From assembly GCF_003171515.1 (NCBI RefSeq), contig NC_089393.1, positions 2,356,001-2,420,000 on the forward strand: DNA of 64,000 bases. The letters run 5' to 3'. The translations under genes and the position numbers were made by a program. The notes beneath the pieces are model-generated. The model had not been told where the DNA came from. It ran no database searches and saw only the letters and a program-made list of their open reading frames with translations. The stretch is from Pyrenophora tritici-repentis (Eukaryota; Ascomycota; Dothideomycetes; Pleosporales; Pleosporaceae). Below are positions 1 to 10,947 of this stretch, one piece after another. The number at the start of each line of letters is the position of its first letter. Position 1 is the stretch's first letter.

Positions 1-1
1 T

Positions 2-913
2 GATGCGGAGCGGGAAAAGGACCTACACCAGCAGCTGCTAGACGAACGCAAGACGGCGGCGGAAATAGCTTACCATGAGGCTAAGAGCCTTGGTCTATTG
101 CCCACGCCGAAGGTTTACGTGAGGCCTGCAATGGCCGCAAGGCAACAACAACAACAGAAACTTGGTACGCCGGCTCATCCTCTGCCCGCCGAGAAGATGC
201 AGCGTTTTCTGACTGCAGCAGTGGCCGAGGCAGCGACACCAAACCGCACACCACGAACGCCGGGCCTCTACCGCACGCCCAGCAAGAAGGATCTCCAGAA
301 GCAAAAAAAGCTGTCAAAGCGCGTGTCGGACCTCGAATTCAAGCTCGCCTCTGCGCGGAAAGAGCTGCAGACGGTCCTCTACAAGGACATGTCTCCTCCC
401 CCCAACCAACCTAACCTTGCTCCCATCCCACCCCCGACCCCCGACTTCTCTCAAAGCGAACCTGAAGCCGCATCGCCCACCACGAACGACGACACCCGCA
501 TGTCCGAGCCCCCATCCAGCATCGGCAAGATTGTCAAGAAGCGCAAAGCAGCCATGCACGAATCCGACTCTGAATACAAGCCCGTACCCACGGATTCAGA
601 AGCAGACTTTGACCTCCTCTCTGGCCCTTCTGCCTCTGAGCACGAGCGCGAGCGTGAGCGCAATGTCGTTCCCGTCCGCTCTATCAAGCGCCTCAAGAAC
701 TCTGCGAGCCGCAAGAGCCTCAAGCGCCAGTCGTCGAGGCTGCATAGGAAGTTTTCGCGCGGCAGCATGAAGAGCGAGGAGCCGATTAGAGTTGTACCTG
801 ACGGCGTTAGCGTGCCTGAGGTTCCTAGTATACCCGTTGAGATGGAGGCCAAGGGCGAGAGGGTTAAAGTCGGGGATGATGGGTATGGCGGGTTCGCTGA
901 TGAGATTTTTTAG
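2..913 (+). CDS. Coiled-coil, Ser/Arg/Lys-rich nuclear-type protein (5' truncated by window)
   Basis: The reading frame is open from base 2 to the TAG at 911-913, so only the C-terminal 303 residues are visible and the true start lies upstream. The first 35 visible residues are Glu/Lys/Leu-rich and look like coiled coil. A second short coiled coil (KKLSKRVSDLEFKLASARKEL) follows near visible residue 105. The rest is disordered, with Pro-rich and Ser/Glu/Asp-rich stretches, a basic KKRK-type nuclear signal and a basic Arg/Ser/Lys segment before the acidic tail. I recall fungal proteins loosely labelled 'nuclear RNA binding protein' with a similar layout, but I see no domain that proves a function. 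No intron is evident. Confidence 0.75.
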   Translation, partial: DAEREKDLHQQLLDERKTAAEIAYHEAKSLGLLPTPKVYVRPAMAARQQQQQKLGTPAHPLPAEKMQRFLTAAVAEAATPNRTPRTPGLYRTPSKKDLQKQKKLSKRVSDLEFKLASARKELQTVLYKDMSPPPNQPNLAPIPPPTPDFSQSEPEAASPTTNDDTRMSEPPSSIGKIVKKRKAAMHESDSEYKPVPTDSEADFDLLSGPSASEHERERERNVVPVRSIKRLKNSASRKSLKRQSSRLHRKFSRGSMKSEEPIRVVPDGVSVPEVPSIPVEMEAKGERVKVGDDGYGGFADEIF

Positions 914-1737
914 TTGTGCAAGAAAGAGATGATGAGATGGGAAAATGATAGGGGATGAGAGCTGGAGTGTGTTTCTCTCGTCATGAAAAAGATTGGAAGG
1001 TGCCTTGGAAGACGAGAGTAATCTCTGTCTTTGGGCGGAGAAAAAAACTTCCCTTTAGTCTTTGAGTTCTGGCAGAACGACGCCTTTTGCATAGGCGTTG
1101 TTTGGGTATTTCTTCTTTTTCTTTTTTTATTTCCTTTCCCGTCTATTTCCTTTACACTTACCCTTCTCACTTACGTTTTGTTTTCATCATCATCATCAGC
1201 CGCCTCTCTCTCTCTCACTCTCCCAATCAGAGAGAAAGAGATGAGGGCTTGGGTCTGCGTGGATTAATTTCCTAATCTTCTCCTTCTCTCGCTTGTCCGT
1301 CAGAAGTCATCATCATCACTGCTTTGTTGCTTTATCTGGATATTTTGTTTGGTTTTTACCATATGAAGAGACGAACAACGACATAACTATTTTACGATAC
1401 AGGATACGCGGACTGGACTTGGCATATTTGTATATACGCTAGTCGGTTTCTGTAAATGGATTTCCCCGTCGCTCTTTCTCTTTTGAAGGGAGGGAGGGGG
1501 AATGGCATTAATTTCTATTTTACTTTTTGATCGAGTTTCTGTGGGTGGTTATGGTGAATGTGATGGTTCTTGATACTTCTCCTTCTGGCACAGTACAGAA
1601 GATGGTAGATGGATGAGCAAACGTATAGGTATAACAGCCCCAGATCATATAACAGGCAGGTTGTCATTTTTCCCATACAACACACAGTCCCTCACTACAA
1701 CTCACTAAACAACCTTTTTTCGCAACCAAAAACCAAC
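914..1737. other. Intergenic, pyrimidine-rich
   Basis: No gene seen. There are T/C-rich tracts near 1110-1215, a CAT trinucleotide run near 1186-1198 and a CT-dinucleotide run near 1204-1220. The stretch probably holds the 3' UTR of the upstream gene and the promoter of the small ORF at 1738. Confidence 0.6.
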
Positions 1738-2172
1738 ATGGAAAACACGCCTCCCCCTCCTGTCTTAACCGTTAAAATCCTCATCCTCAGCTTCCTTATA
1801 GCCATCACACTCACTCTCGCACTAGCAGCCTGGCTACTATATCCATACCGCTTCCCACGAGCATTTCCTAGATTGCCTTTGGAGGACGATGTTTGGGATA
1901 GGGCGATTATGCGTGTGATTGGTGTGTATGATTTTGAGGGACGGGAGATAGAGATGGGTAATAGTGGGAAAGAGGGGGATGGGTATGAGGATGAGGGAGT
2001 GGTAGAGGAGAAGAGGGAGGTTGATAGAGATGAGGATGAAGGTGTGGTAGAGGAGGAAGATAGTGAGGATGAGAGGGAGGTGAAAAGGAAGAGGTACAGG
2101 TACAGGAATTTGAATAGGAAGAAGATGGAGAAGCGGAAGGAGAGGAAGAAGGCGAGTGGGGAAGGCGTGTGA
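1738..2172 (+). CDS. Small single-pass membrane protein with charged tail, unknown
   Basis: A 144-residue intronless ORF. I chose the ATG at 1738 because it has a good context (AACATGG) and sits just before the hydrophobic segment; the frame is open further upstream (from 1609) but that part looks like leader. Residues about 10-35 form one strong transmembrane helix (ILILSFLIAITLTLALAAWL). The remainder is highly acidic (Glu/Asp repeats, about residues 75-118) and ends in a Lys/Arg-rich tail. I recognise no family. It sits upstream of the serine carboxypeptidase gene, and a protein of similar build (5850-6641) lies on the other side. Confidence 0.55.
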   Translation: MENTPPPPVLTVKILILSFLIAITLTLALAAWLLYPYRFPRAFPRLPLEDDVWDRAIMRVIGVYDFEGREIEMGNSGKEGDGYEDEGVVEEKREVDRDEDEGVVEEEDSEDEREVKRKRYRYRNLNRKKMEKRKERKKASGEGV

Positions 2173-3467
2173 GGAGAGCGGGAAAGTATGGATAGCATGG
2201 CTGTATGTGGCTGTGTGTGGTTGTATGGTTTGAGGCTGATGGAGATGGGTGGGTTGGATGAGCTAGAGTTGTTGGGTTGAATGATGGGTTGTAGTCTGCT
2301 TTGAGTGGAGGACCTGCGGTTTCAGAGCTGGGTCGGTCGTGGGCTGTAGTCGTTTGTACTACTATTACCACTGCCTCCATGTTGACCAGTGTTGATTTTA
2401 AACTGAGCATACAGGCTTTCCTACTCCCACTAGAAGAACTCTGGTATTAGGAGTAGTTATAGATTGTGTGTTGCTGTTACTACTGTTGGGTCTATTCCGG
2501 CCAAATTGATCTCAAAATAAGCATGCAGGCTATCCTTTTCCCCTAAGGGCACTGTGTTGAAGAGAGTGTGTTGCTGTTATACTATACCATAGAGATCCGG
2601 CTGGAAAAGTACTGCGGAGAATTCTTTAAGGAGAACATCTTGTGCAAGCTTTAGCGGGACAGCAATTCGCGGGAGATTTATACTGCGCCTGATATTGCCA
2701 TGGCGGAAGTACTTCGGCGCGTCACCATGTCGGCGTGGGCCGGTGATGTGGATTCCGGAAGCGGACGCTATCAAGGCCGTACGTTAGCGATCCCAACCCA
2801 ACCCGGGTGTATTGATTTGTTTATTCTTACCTCTATGTACCGGGTAATGCAACTGGTTGTACGCCTCGGCAAGGTACATTATAAAGCACCTGTTCTGGTT
2901 CAATTGAGCCCGACAAGCAAACCTGTTCATCTTTATTGCTCGCCCTCTTGTCGGGTGGGTATCTATCGCGCCTTCACGTTGCAATCTCCCGTACGGTGGT
3001 ATTACGTGAGAATAAATAGGCCGGTGAACGTTCGAGTTGCAAAGTCGAATGATTGGTATCAAGTTACCATGCCGGGAGATTCCTATTCGTCCAAGATGTA
3101 CCCCTTGGTCCCAACACTCACCACCAGCAATAAGCAATTCTCTCGTTCCGGGCTTCAAACACGAGATTTCTACGTGGAGCGAACATTCTATATGCTCTAG
3201 GCCGAGCCAGGCAGGCGCGAAATGAACTTCTGCACGCACGAACTCAATCTGGGAACTTTCCATAGATAACCCCGCAGTGTTGGCGAGATGATGACCGCGC
3301 TGAGCTCACTAGGTGCACAGGTAAGTTAGTTAGTAAACCTACCAAGACTGCTCAAGCCTTCCAAGACGATCCCAAGACTCCTTAAATACGCCGCGGTACC
3401 GTCTGGTGCCCACACTTTGGCTTGCATTGTTTCCCAGGCACTTTTCGTTTGCATCACGGCCATCATC
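2173..3467. other. Intergenic with overlapping spurious ORFs
   Basis: No convincing gene. Open frames of about 160 residues occur on both strands around 2700-3260, but they overlap antisense to each other, lack recognisable motifs and have no support from splicing. A degenerate direct repeat lies at 2391-2587. The last part is the promoter of the carboxypeptidase gene. Confidence 0.5.
2391..2587. repeat. Degenerate direct repeat, two units
   Basis: Two diverged copies lie in tandem at about 2391-2488 and 2503-2587. Shared landmarks are a TTGAT..TAAACTGAGCATACAGGCT-like block followed by a pyrimidine run, and a GTGTGTTGCTGTTA block about 80 bases later. The function is unknown. Confidence 0.5.
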
Positions 3468-5399
3468 ATGCTCACGAAATCGGTAGCCACGCCTTTGTTG
3501 GCGCTTTCTTCGCTCGTGTCGCAGGTCTCTGCGGTCTCAAAGAGGCACTGGACTAAGCGGAGCGATGCCATGTATCTGCCAAAAGACACTACAGACTTCA
3601 AGACTGCTACCGCCCCTAATAATGTTAAGATTCGGTACAAGAACCCTGGAATATGCGAGACTACGCCTGGTGTTAATAGCTATTCTGGCTATGTGGACCT
3701 CACACCCAACGTACGTTTACCCAGCATTCTGTCTTGCATATATGATGCTCATCTAACCTATTTCAAGATCCACGTTTTCTTTTGGTTCTTCGAATCGCGT
3801 AGCAACCCAGCTTCAGACCCCTTCACCTTGTGGTTGAATGGAGGACCTGGAGCTGACTCGCTCATTGGACTCTTTGAGGAAAACGGGCCGTGCTCCGTCG
3901 ATAAGAACCTTACGGTTACATCGAACCCTAACAGCTGGAATAACGTTTCAAACATGTTGTACATCTCTCAGCCTGTTGGTGTTGGTTTCAGTTACCAGAA
4001 GGAAGGTGTTGGTAGCCTCAACGAGTACACCGGCGACTTCCTTTATAACTCCACCCGTAACCCTGCTGATGGCCGATACCCAATCTTGGATCCATTGAAC
4101 GAGGGCACTATTGATACTACCGATCTCGCCGCTGCTGCCACATGGGTAAGTCTGAAGCAAGTACGATGAAGTGCGCATAGGCTGATTGTATTGGATGTAG
4201 AACGTCTTCCAGGCTCTTCTAGCCACCATTCCCAAGTTCGATGCTAAGATTGGAGCTCTCAACCATTCCAGGGAATTCAACCTCTTCACCGAGTCGTATG
4301 GAGGTCACTATGGCCCTACCTTCTACAGCTATTTCGAGAAGCAGAACGCCAAAATTCAGAACGGAAGCATCCCTGGTTTCCCCATGAACTTCAACTCGCT
4401 TGGTATAATCAACGGCATAATCGACGAGGCCGTCCAGGCTGAATCGTACCCTGAATTTGCAATGAACAATACCTACGGAATCAAGGCTTATAACGACACC
4501 GTCTACAGCTTCGCCAAATTTGCAAACAACATGTACAACGGCTGTGTCGCACAAATCGCTAATTGCCGCGCTGCTGCCGAAGGCAATGCGAGCCACTACC
4601 ACACTGACGCGCGCATTACCCCAGAACAACTGACTACTGGTGTCAAGGCGATCTGCAGCGAAGCTCAAAGCATGTGCCGTGACAATGTCGAAGCGCCTTA
4701 CTACTATTACAGTGGTCGTGGCACCTACGACATCCGCTTTCAGTACGACAGCGCGCAGCCCATTTCTGGCAGAATAGACTACCTCAATTTGCCATATGTC
4801 CAGGAGGCGCTCGGTGTGACGGTGAACTATACAGAGTTGAATGGCGCAATCTATTACGCTTTCCAAGGCACTGGTGATTGGATATTCCCCAACTTCAGGC
4901 TCGATCTTGAGTACCTGCTCAACAAGGGTGTACGCGTTAGCCTGGCATATGGCGACGCTGACTACATCTGTAAGTTTTTCTACGCTGATAGCTTTAGTTT
5001 TGACTCTAACACACCCATACAGGTAACTGGTTCGGTGGCGAAGCCATCAGTCTAGCACTCGAGTACAAACACAGCGCCGAGTTCCGCGCCGCCGGCTACC
5101 AAGCCATGATGGTCGATGGCACAGAATACGGCGAGGTACGCCAGTACGGCAACTTCAGCTTTGCGCGCATTTACGAGGCTGGTCATGAGATTCCTTACTA
5201 CCAGCCTCTCGCTGCTCTGGCCTACTTCAACCGTACCCTCAACCACTACGACATCGCCACTGGTGAAATTACTGTCACTGCAAACCTTACCTCTAGTGGG
5301 CCCTCAAAAGCTCAGCATACGGAATCTTACAGGCCGATGCTTAGTTCGATCCCTCCGAACGTCGCGACGCCGATTTACCCAACGCCTACTCCGGCTTAG
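3468..5399 (+). CDS. Secreted serine carboxypeptidase (peptidase family S10)
   Basis: Exons 3468-3710, 3768-4145, 4201-4969 and 5023-5399, giving 588 residues. The start at 3468 is the first ATG and gives a hydrophobic secretion signal. S10 hallmarks are present in order: the WLNGGPG oxyanion region, the nucleophile Ser in TESYGGHYGP (near residue 239), the Asp in YGDADYICN and the His in AGHEIPYYQP. Several NxS/T sites suggest a glycosylated secreted or vacuolar enzyme that removes C-terminal residues from peptides. Intron 1 (57 nt) is a multiple of three with no stop, so retention would add 19 residues; splicing restores the normal family sequence. The codon for Cys in DYIC is split across intron 3, which supports that splice. 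Confidence 0.93.
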
Positions 5400-5849
5400 T
5401 AGGTTGTAGGCCTTGTTTGCACGGAATGATGCTATAAACATGATCAATTACACAAGCTTAATGACTATTAATAATACTCTTGTGCTATGCGCACGTAGCT
5501 ATGCGTTTTGGGAGACATGTACGGAGTGATGATGATTGAACCGAACGATGACCATGTCTAGAGCAAAAGAAAAACAGCTATGCCAACAAGATTCTTACCA
5601 AGAATATCTCATTACCCAGACGTTTCGATCACACACTCCCAAAATCTACTCATTCCTAGCATCTTATCATATTTCAACAGTGTTCTGCCACATACTCACC
5701 CACACCCACAAACAATCCCTCTTCTTCCAGTCTTTATCCCCTAAGCAAACCAGCTATACTATAAATGTTCCATCCCTCCGACTGTCAGACCCTTGAGGCT
5801 AATCCCAGCATCACAATCAACTCACTACAAACCTCAACCCAACTAAACC
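5400..5849. other. Intergenic, 3' UTR plus promoter
   Basis: No gene seen. A CA/CT-rich stretch (about 5680-5850) precedes the next start codon. Confidence 0.55.
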
Positions 5850-6641
5850 ATGTCTAAAAACTACACCATAGCGGAATCTTTCTACGCAGCCCTCGACCAC
5901 ATGTCCTCAGAACTCCACACCACGTTCCAACAAGCTATTGCCCGCCTACCCCCTGAAATACGAACAAATTTCTTGCTGCAGCTAGTTTACATACTAGGTG
6001 TTCCCCTTGTTACAACAGGCGTGGTATGGTATTTGATAAGGGTGTGCGCGCAGGAAATGAGGAGGGTGGATATTAGGCGCTATGCTTGGGATGCCCGTTA
6101 TAACAATGGTCGTTATCGTGGTGGTCACAACAACTACCGCCGCAATTTGATTATGGATGGGCGTGGTAGGATTCACCGAGCGTTGCCTCAGCTGCCGCTA
6201 CAAAGGGTAGTTGCAGACAAATACGAAGATGAAGACCAAGTTAGGGATGAAGTGGAAGAAGATTTCAAAGATGACATGGGCATCGATATAGGCGCGGATT
6301 CAGACGCTGATGTAGATTTCCCCCAGAGTGAGGATTCTGGTAGCGAGCAGGAGAATGGCAACGCTGCTCAGCACGACAACGACAGTGACGACCAAGGTCC
6401 TTGCAGTGATGATGAAGGTCTTCATGACAATGACGACAACGACGATCGCTGTTGCGCGGGTTCTCGTCCTCGTAGGCCCAAGCCGTGGGATAAGGCGGAT
6501 AGAGACGCAATAAGGGCGGCTGAGGAGAGAACCTTGCTCCATATTAGAGCGCTCGTTGCAGCAAGAGACGCAGTAGGAGAAGTAGCGGAGAGGGGAAAGG
6601 AGAGGGAGAGTCACAGACGGGCTGCTGAGGACGGTAGATAG
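5850..6641 (+). CDS. Small membrane protein with acidic tail, unknown
   Basis: Intronless ORF of 263 residues starting at an ATG in good context (ACCATGT). One hydrophobic helix is visible at about residues 42-65 (LLQLVYILGVPLVTTGVVWY). After it come an Arg/Tyr/Asn-rich stretch, a long Asp/Glu/Ser-rich acidic region (about 125-205) and an Arg/Glu-rich, helix-prone C-terminus. I recognise no family. Its plan (short N-terminus, one TM, long acidic then basic tail) is like that of 1738-2172, although I see no direct sequence identity. Confidence 0.6.
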   Translation: MSKNYTIAESFYAALDHMSSELHTTFQQAIARLPPEIRTNFLLQLVYILGVPLVTTGVVWYLIRVCAQEMRRVDIRRYAWDARYNNGRYRGGHNNYRRNLIMDGRGRIHRALPQLPLQRVVADKYEDEDQVRDEVEEDFKDDMGIDIGADSDADVDFPQSEDSGSEQENGNAAQHDNDSDDQGPCSDDEGLHDNDDNDDRCCAGSRPRRPKPWDKADRDAIRAAEERTLLHIRALVAARDAVGEVAERGKERESHRRAAEDGR

Positions 6642-6905
6642 GTTGTAAGGGAGGTGCTGATCAGGACTTGTGGTGAAGGGGTTTTTGTTTCAAAGGAGGT
6701 GGGACTTGACGATCAATGTACCGTAGAGAGAGAATTCACAGAAAAGGAACTAGTCTTGCAAGGTAACACGGGTTGGAAAATCTTCTGGTGGATGTTTATT
6801 GCTACGATACACCGAGACATTGCTCACTGTAGTTCTTTGAAATCAACGCCAAACGCCATGCTAAACGATGCAACATTTTGCACAAGACTTTTTGATATAT
6901 TTATT

Positions 6906-8070
6906 TCATTTCGTTGGGAGGACAAAGAGCTGGGGTTGCATGTTTATCTTGCATAGGCGAGCTATGCAGCCAGAGAGTTGGAGAAGGGTTTGTACGCCCT
7001 CCAAGATACGCATGTGTGTGAAACCGATTTCCTGTTTTATTGTTAGTTTCATGTATCTGCTTGCTGTCTGATATTTGCTTACCTTGATGAACTCCAACTT
7101 GGCATGCTCGCTCAGCGTGTCAATCGTCTTTGTGACTTTGAACATGGTGCTGATGATGTCGTGACATGAATAGCCTAGATCCCAGAGTTCCTTAAGCGAT
7201 GCCAAGGCGTCATCTATACGCTGTTCGTGACACGCCTTGATCATGGCTTGTACTTTGATGGGATGTGGGCTGTCCACCACCTTGAACACGTTGTCCCCGT
7301 TGACAAAGCCGAAACCTGCAAATGTAGATTGTAGGTTGTTGATGGCTTGTCGCATATCACCCTCTGCAGAGAAAACCAGGGCTGCAATTCCGTCGTCGGA
7401 GTATTTTACGTCTTCGGCTTCGACAATTTGCATAATGCGGCGCACGACTTGGGCATCGGTGAGGCGGGCGTATCTGAGGATGGCGCATCTCGACTGTAGC
7501 GGTTCGATGATCTTGTTGGACTGATTGCACGCAAAGGCAAATCGTGTTGTCGCACTGTAAATCTCCATGGTCCTTCTCAGCGCCTGTTGTGCACCACTCG
7601 TCATGCTGTCTGCTTCGTCCAGAATGACCAGCTTTTGCCTCCCCGGGGCGAGCGTAACCTTCTTCTGCGCAAATCCCTTTATCCGATTGCGAACGACGTC
7701 AATACCACGTTCATCGGAAGCGTTGAGCTCGAGAACAGCTTCTTTGTAGGCGTCACCGAGAAGTTGGCGGGCGAGGCAGAGAATGGACGTAGTTTTGCCG
7801 ATACCTGGCATACCCGAGATGATCATGTGTGGCATGTTGCCGTCTTTGGCAATGATCTTGAGGCGCTCAATCGTTTCCGTGTTGCCGACGACATCGTCAA
7901 GGTAGACAGGACGGTACTTTTCAACCCTGTAATCGTGTGAGTCGAGGTGAAATTGAACAGTGCGGGACGGTCAATTACCAGGGCAGCTCATAGTTTGCGC
8001 CCCCGGCAGCATTGGGATTGGGCTTGGCACCATTGCCAGCGGCAGCTTTTGAAGATTCGGCTTTGGACAT
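6906..8070 (-). CDS. RFC4: Replication factor C small subunit (yeast Rfc4 / human RFC2 type)
   Basis: Exons on the minus strand: 8070-7979, 7926-7084, 7032-6906; 353 residues. It is an AAA+ subunit of the clamp loader that opens PCNA at primer-template junctions. The sequence shows the RFC N-terminal motif WVEKYRP directly across the first splice, the P-loop GMPGIGKTT, Walker B with DEAD, the SRC motif ([10 protein letters not shown]) and the RFC C-terminal helical domain. The second intron (7033-7083, 51 nt) is in frame and stop-free; removing it gives [17 protein letters not shown], as in homologues. The first exon is short and Ala/Asn/Gly-rich. The gene is divergent from the aspartic protease gene, with a cluster of ACGCG elements just upstream. 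Confidence 0.95.
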
Positions 8071-9419
8071 GGTGGGCTGTGGTTGTTGATGACGCGAAAC
8101 GCGACAGATTGACAACGCGCTTTCACGGGTCGTCCATTTGCGGCCTAGTACTCACGTGCCGTCACAAGTCATCTCATCTCGGACTAGTGCTCACGTGCAA
8201 GGATTGCCGGTGCGACCCGCAGCCAAGACAAGATGACGGGCATGAACTCTCATACTAAACATAGAGATAGGCTGCACCCGCTGACAGTCTGACACAGACG
8301 TCGTTTATGCATCGATATGAGAACACTGGCTGCCGCCGCACGTGGAGCGCACTTGTGTCGAGAATTAATGGCGAGAGCGCATTCTCAGGGTCTTTGTGGG
8401 CGATGGGAACAACAAAGCGGCTACAGCAGAAGATGGGTGTTCCTGCATCGGTAGTAAGTACATGGTAGGATTAGGTTTCAGCCTCAAACGCAGTTTTAGG
8501 GGCGGGCACTGCCACGGAACATGGCTGGGCCGGAAACACCACAGTCCGTGATCAGGTGAAGCGTCATGAGCCAGTCGTCTGCAGCAGCAGTCCTAATCCG
8601 GCCCAGGAAAGGCAAACGGCGCCAGGCATGTGACGGGCTGGAAGCTGACGACGTAGCGGGTGCAAGTGGAGTGCGAGGCGTACGGATCGGACAGGGACGG
8701 ACTGCTGTAGCCGTCTTCTAGTCGTAGCCGGCCGTCGTAGTGAGGTAGTGAACAAGACGCCACACGCCTTCTCTGGCCTCGCACGGCGCTAGAAAAAGTG
8801 GTGATTTTTTTCATTTTCATCTTCCGTCCCCAGGGCGGCAAGGCTTCGACCCATGACCCTAAGCGCTTGGCTTAGCGATACAAGGCGACCAGGGCAAATG
8901 GTTTCGCACTGGCACTGGAGCACTGGAGCACTGCAGACATCTGCACGGCCACGCCATGCAAAGTCATTCATTCCTTCACTCGCGAGTCGCGCCTCTCCTG
9001 TTGGCCGCAGCGCTCTAGCCCCGGAAATATAGGCGGTTGCCCCAGTTTGTTACGTGGGCAGCTGCACTACGGCGCAAGATCCGGAATACATCCAGACCTG
9101 ATCTCATAGTAAACGCGTCGTCATCATCTCCCGGGTCTAAGCCTCTAACGCCTCCTTCATCGACAAAAGGCCTTGCCCTCTGCCTTGTATTATTTACATC
9201 TTCTACCATTGTTGCGTTCCCTTGTTTCCCGCCGCCCAGTACTTGTCGGTGATTGCACCTCGGCGCTTTAAGACAGGCCAGCCTCAAACACTTTCTATAG
9301 CCGTTATAGCCGTCTCCGACCACTCGCGCCTCAGCTTGGACAGGCCTTGCCGGGGCCCCATATCGTGGTATACATCCATCGCTTCTCCCTAGCATTGCAA
9401 ACCTCAAGAAAAGCACATC
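8071..9419. other. Divergent intergenic region between RFC4 and aspartic protease
   Basis: No gene supported. It contains the ACGCG cluster near RFC4, two CACGTG hexamers (about 8153 and 8191), a short GCACTGGA tandem near 8910-8935, and a C/T-rich stretch before the protease start. The scattered ORFs on both strands have no motifs. Confidence 0.55.
8092..8119. promoter_or_regulatory. Cluster of three ACGCG (MCB/MBF-like) cores upstream of RFC4
   Basis: ACGCG occurs at 8092-8096, 8099-8103 and 8115-8119, that is 22-49 bases upstream of the RFC4 start codon. The first two are spaced by two bases. In yeasts the MBF factor binds ACGCGT-type sites at G1/S genes including replication genes. The match here is to the five-base core, so factor identity is inference. 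Confidence 0.4.
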
Positions 9420-10947
9420 ATGAAGTATACGACCATCCTAGTCCTAGTGGCGCAACTCGCGGCGTCAGCAGCGGCTCTAAAGCTCGTTCCCCGAGAAGTA
9501 AGTTCATGTCTTGGCTCAGCACTGCGCTGCGGTCCGCAACAAATCCGCGATCCTCTGGAATGCACCACTAACCCTTCACCAGAACCCCGCAGTAGTTCGA
9601 CTCGACACCCAGCGCCGAAATGTCATTAACCCAATCGCCCACGACCAGTTACGGAGACGGCAAAGTGTTGTCCAACAAACACTCGACAACCTGGAGACGC
9701 TCTACTTTGCCAATGCAAGCATGGGCACGCCGCCGCAGAACTTCCGGTTACACATCGACACGGGGAGTAGCGATCTCTGGGTCAATTCGGCCAATTCAAA
9801 TCTGTGCGCCCAGGGCGGGAACCAGTGCGGCCAATCGGGCATTTACAACGCGAATGACTCTTCGACATACAAATACGTCAACAGCGTTTTCAACATCTCC
9901 TACGTAGACGGCTCAGGCGCATCCGGCGACTATGCCACAGATACCTTCCGCATTGGCGGAACAACAGTTCGCAACCTGCAATTCGGTATCGGATACGTAT
10001 CGAGCTCACCAGAAGGAATTCTCGGCATCGGATACACCATCAACGAAGTCGCTGTAGGCCGGGCAGGACTACAACCCTACCCTAACCTACCTCAAAAATT
10101 GGTCGACGACAAGACCATCAAGACAAACGCATACTCACTCTGGTTGAACGATTTGGACGCATCGACTGGAAGCATTTTGTTTGGTGGTGTCGATACCGAC
10201 AAGTTCTCCGGCGAACTCCAGACCCTACCAATCATCCCCGACCGAGGAGAATTTGCCGAGTTCATCATCGCCTTGACCGGCATGGGCATGAACGGCAAGA
10301 ACGGCTCCCTCTTCGAAAACGACAATGTACCCGTCTTGCTCGATTCTGGCTCCTCGTTGATGTACCTTCCCGATGCTGTTGTTAGATCTCTATACTCGAC
10401 TTTCAACGCCCGCTACGACTCTTCGCAAGGCGCTGCTTTTGTGGACTGTAAATTAGCGGACCAGCAAGGTTCGGTCGATTTCAACTTCTCCGGTGTCATG
10501 ATATCCGTCCCAATCAACGAACTCGTCATTGTAGCTGCCGTTAGTCGAGGACAGCCTGTCTGTATTTTGGGCATCGCACCAGCTGGAAACTCTGTATCCG
10601 TCCTCGGCGACACCTTCCTTCGATCCGCCTACGTCGTCTACGATCTCGCCAATAACGAAATTTCCCTAGCTCAGACAAACTTCAACGCCACCACAGAAAA
10701 CGTCCAGGAAATTCAATCTGGAACTGGTGGTGTACCCAACGCGAAAGCTGTTGCTGGAGCCATCTCCACGGCTGCTGTCGGTACCGGCGGACCCAGGGTC
10801 AATGGCCCTAGCGTCACCGGTGGTGCAGGTGGCAGCATTAGCTCGTCCACGGGCGCAGCCGTGCCCTACGCAACTATGAACCCATGGGTCAGCGGTGCTG
10901 CTGCGCTAGCAGGCGCAGGTATCATGGTGGGTTTTAACGGGTTTTGA
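9420..10947 (+). CDS. GPI-anchored aspartic protease (family A1, yapsin-like)
   Basis: Exons 9420-9497 and 9583-10947; 480 residues. Exon 1 encodes a signal peptide ending in Ala-rich sequence. The propeptide contains a basic RRRQ processing site. The two catalytic motifs are visible: HIDTGSSDLW near residue 85 and LLDSGSS in the second lobe, with a VLGDTFLRSAYVVYD segment typical of pepsin folds. The C-terminus is a Gly/Ser/Thr-rich spacer followed by a short hydrophobic tail (SGAAALAGAGIMVGF), consistent with a GPI-anchor signal. This places the enzyme at the plasma membrane or wall, processing surface or secreted proteins. The 85-nt intron lies after PRE, where splicing restores a continuous propeptide. 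Confidence 0.93.

Noticed and set aside
2700..3263. Overlapping ORFs of about 160 codons on both strands
   Set aside because: Mutually antisense, no recognisable motif, no signal peptide, and the plus-strand one ends with no downstream splice that helps.
4219..4866. 215-codon minus-strand ORF
   Set aside because: Antisense to the carboxypeptidase exon carrying the catalytic Ser; no motif.
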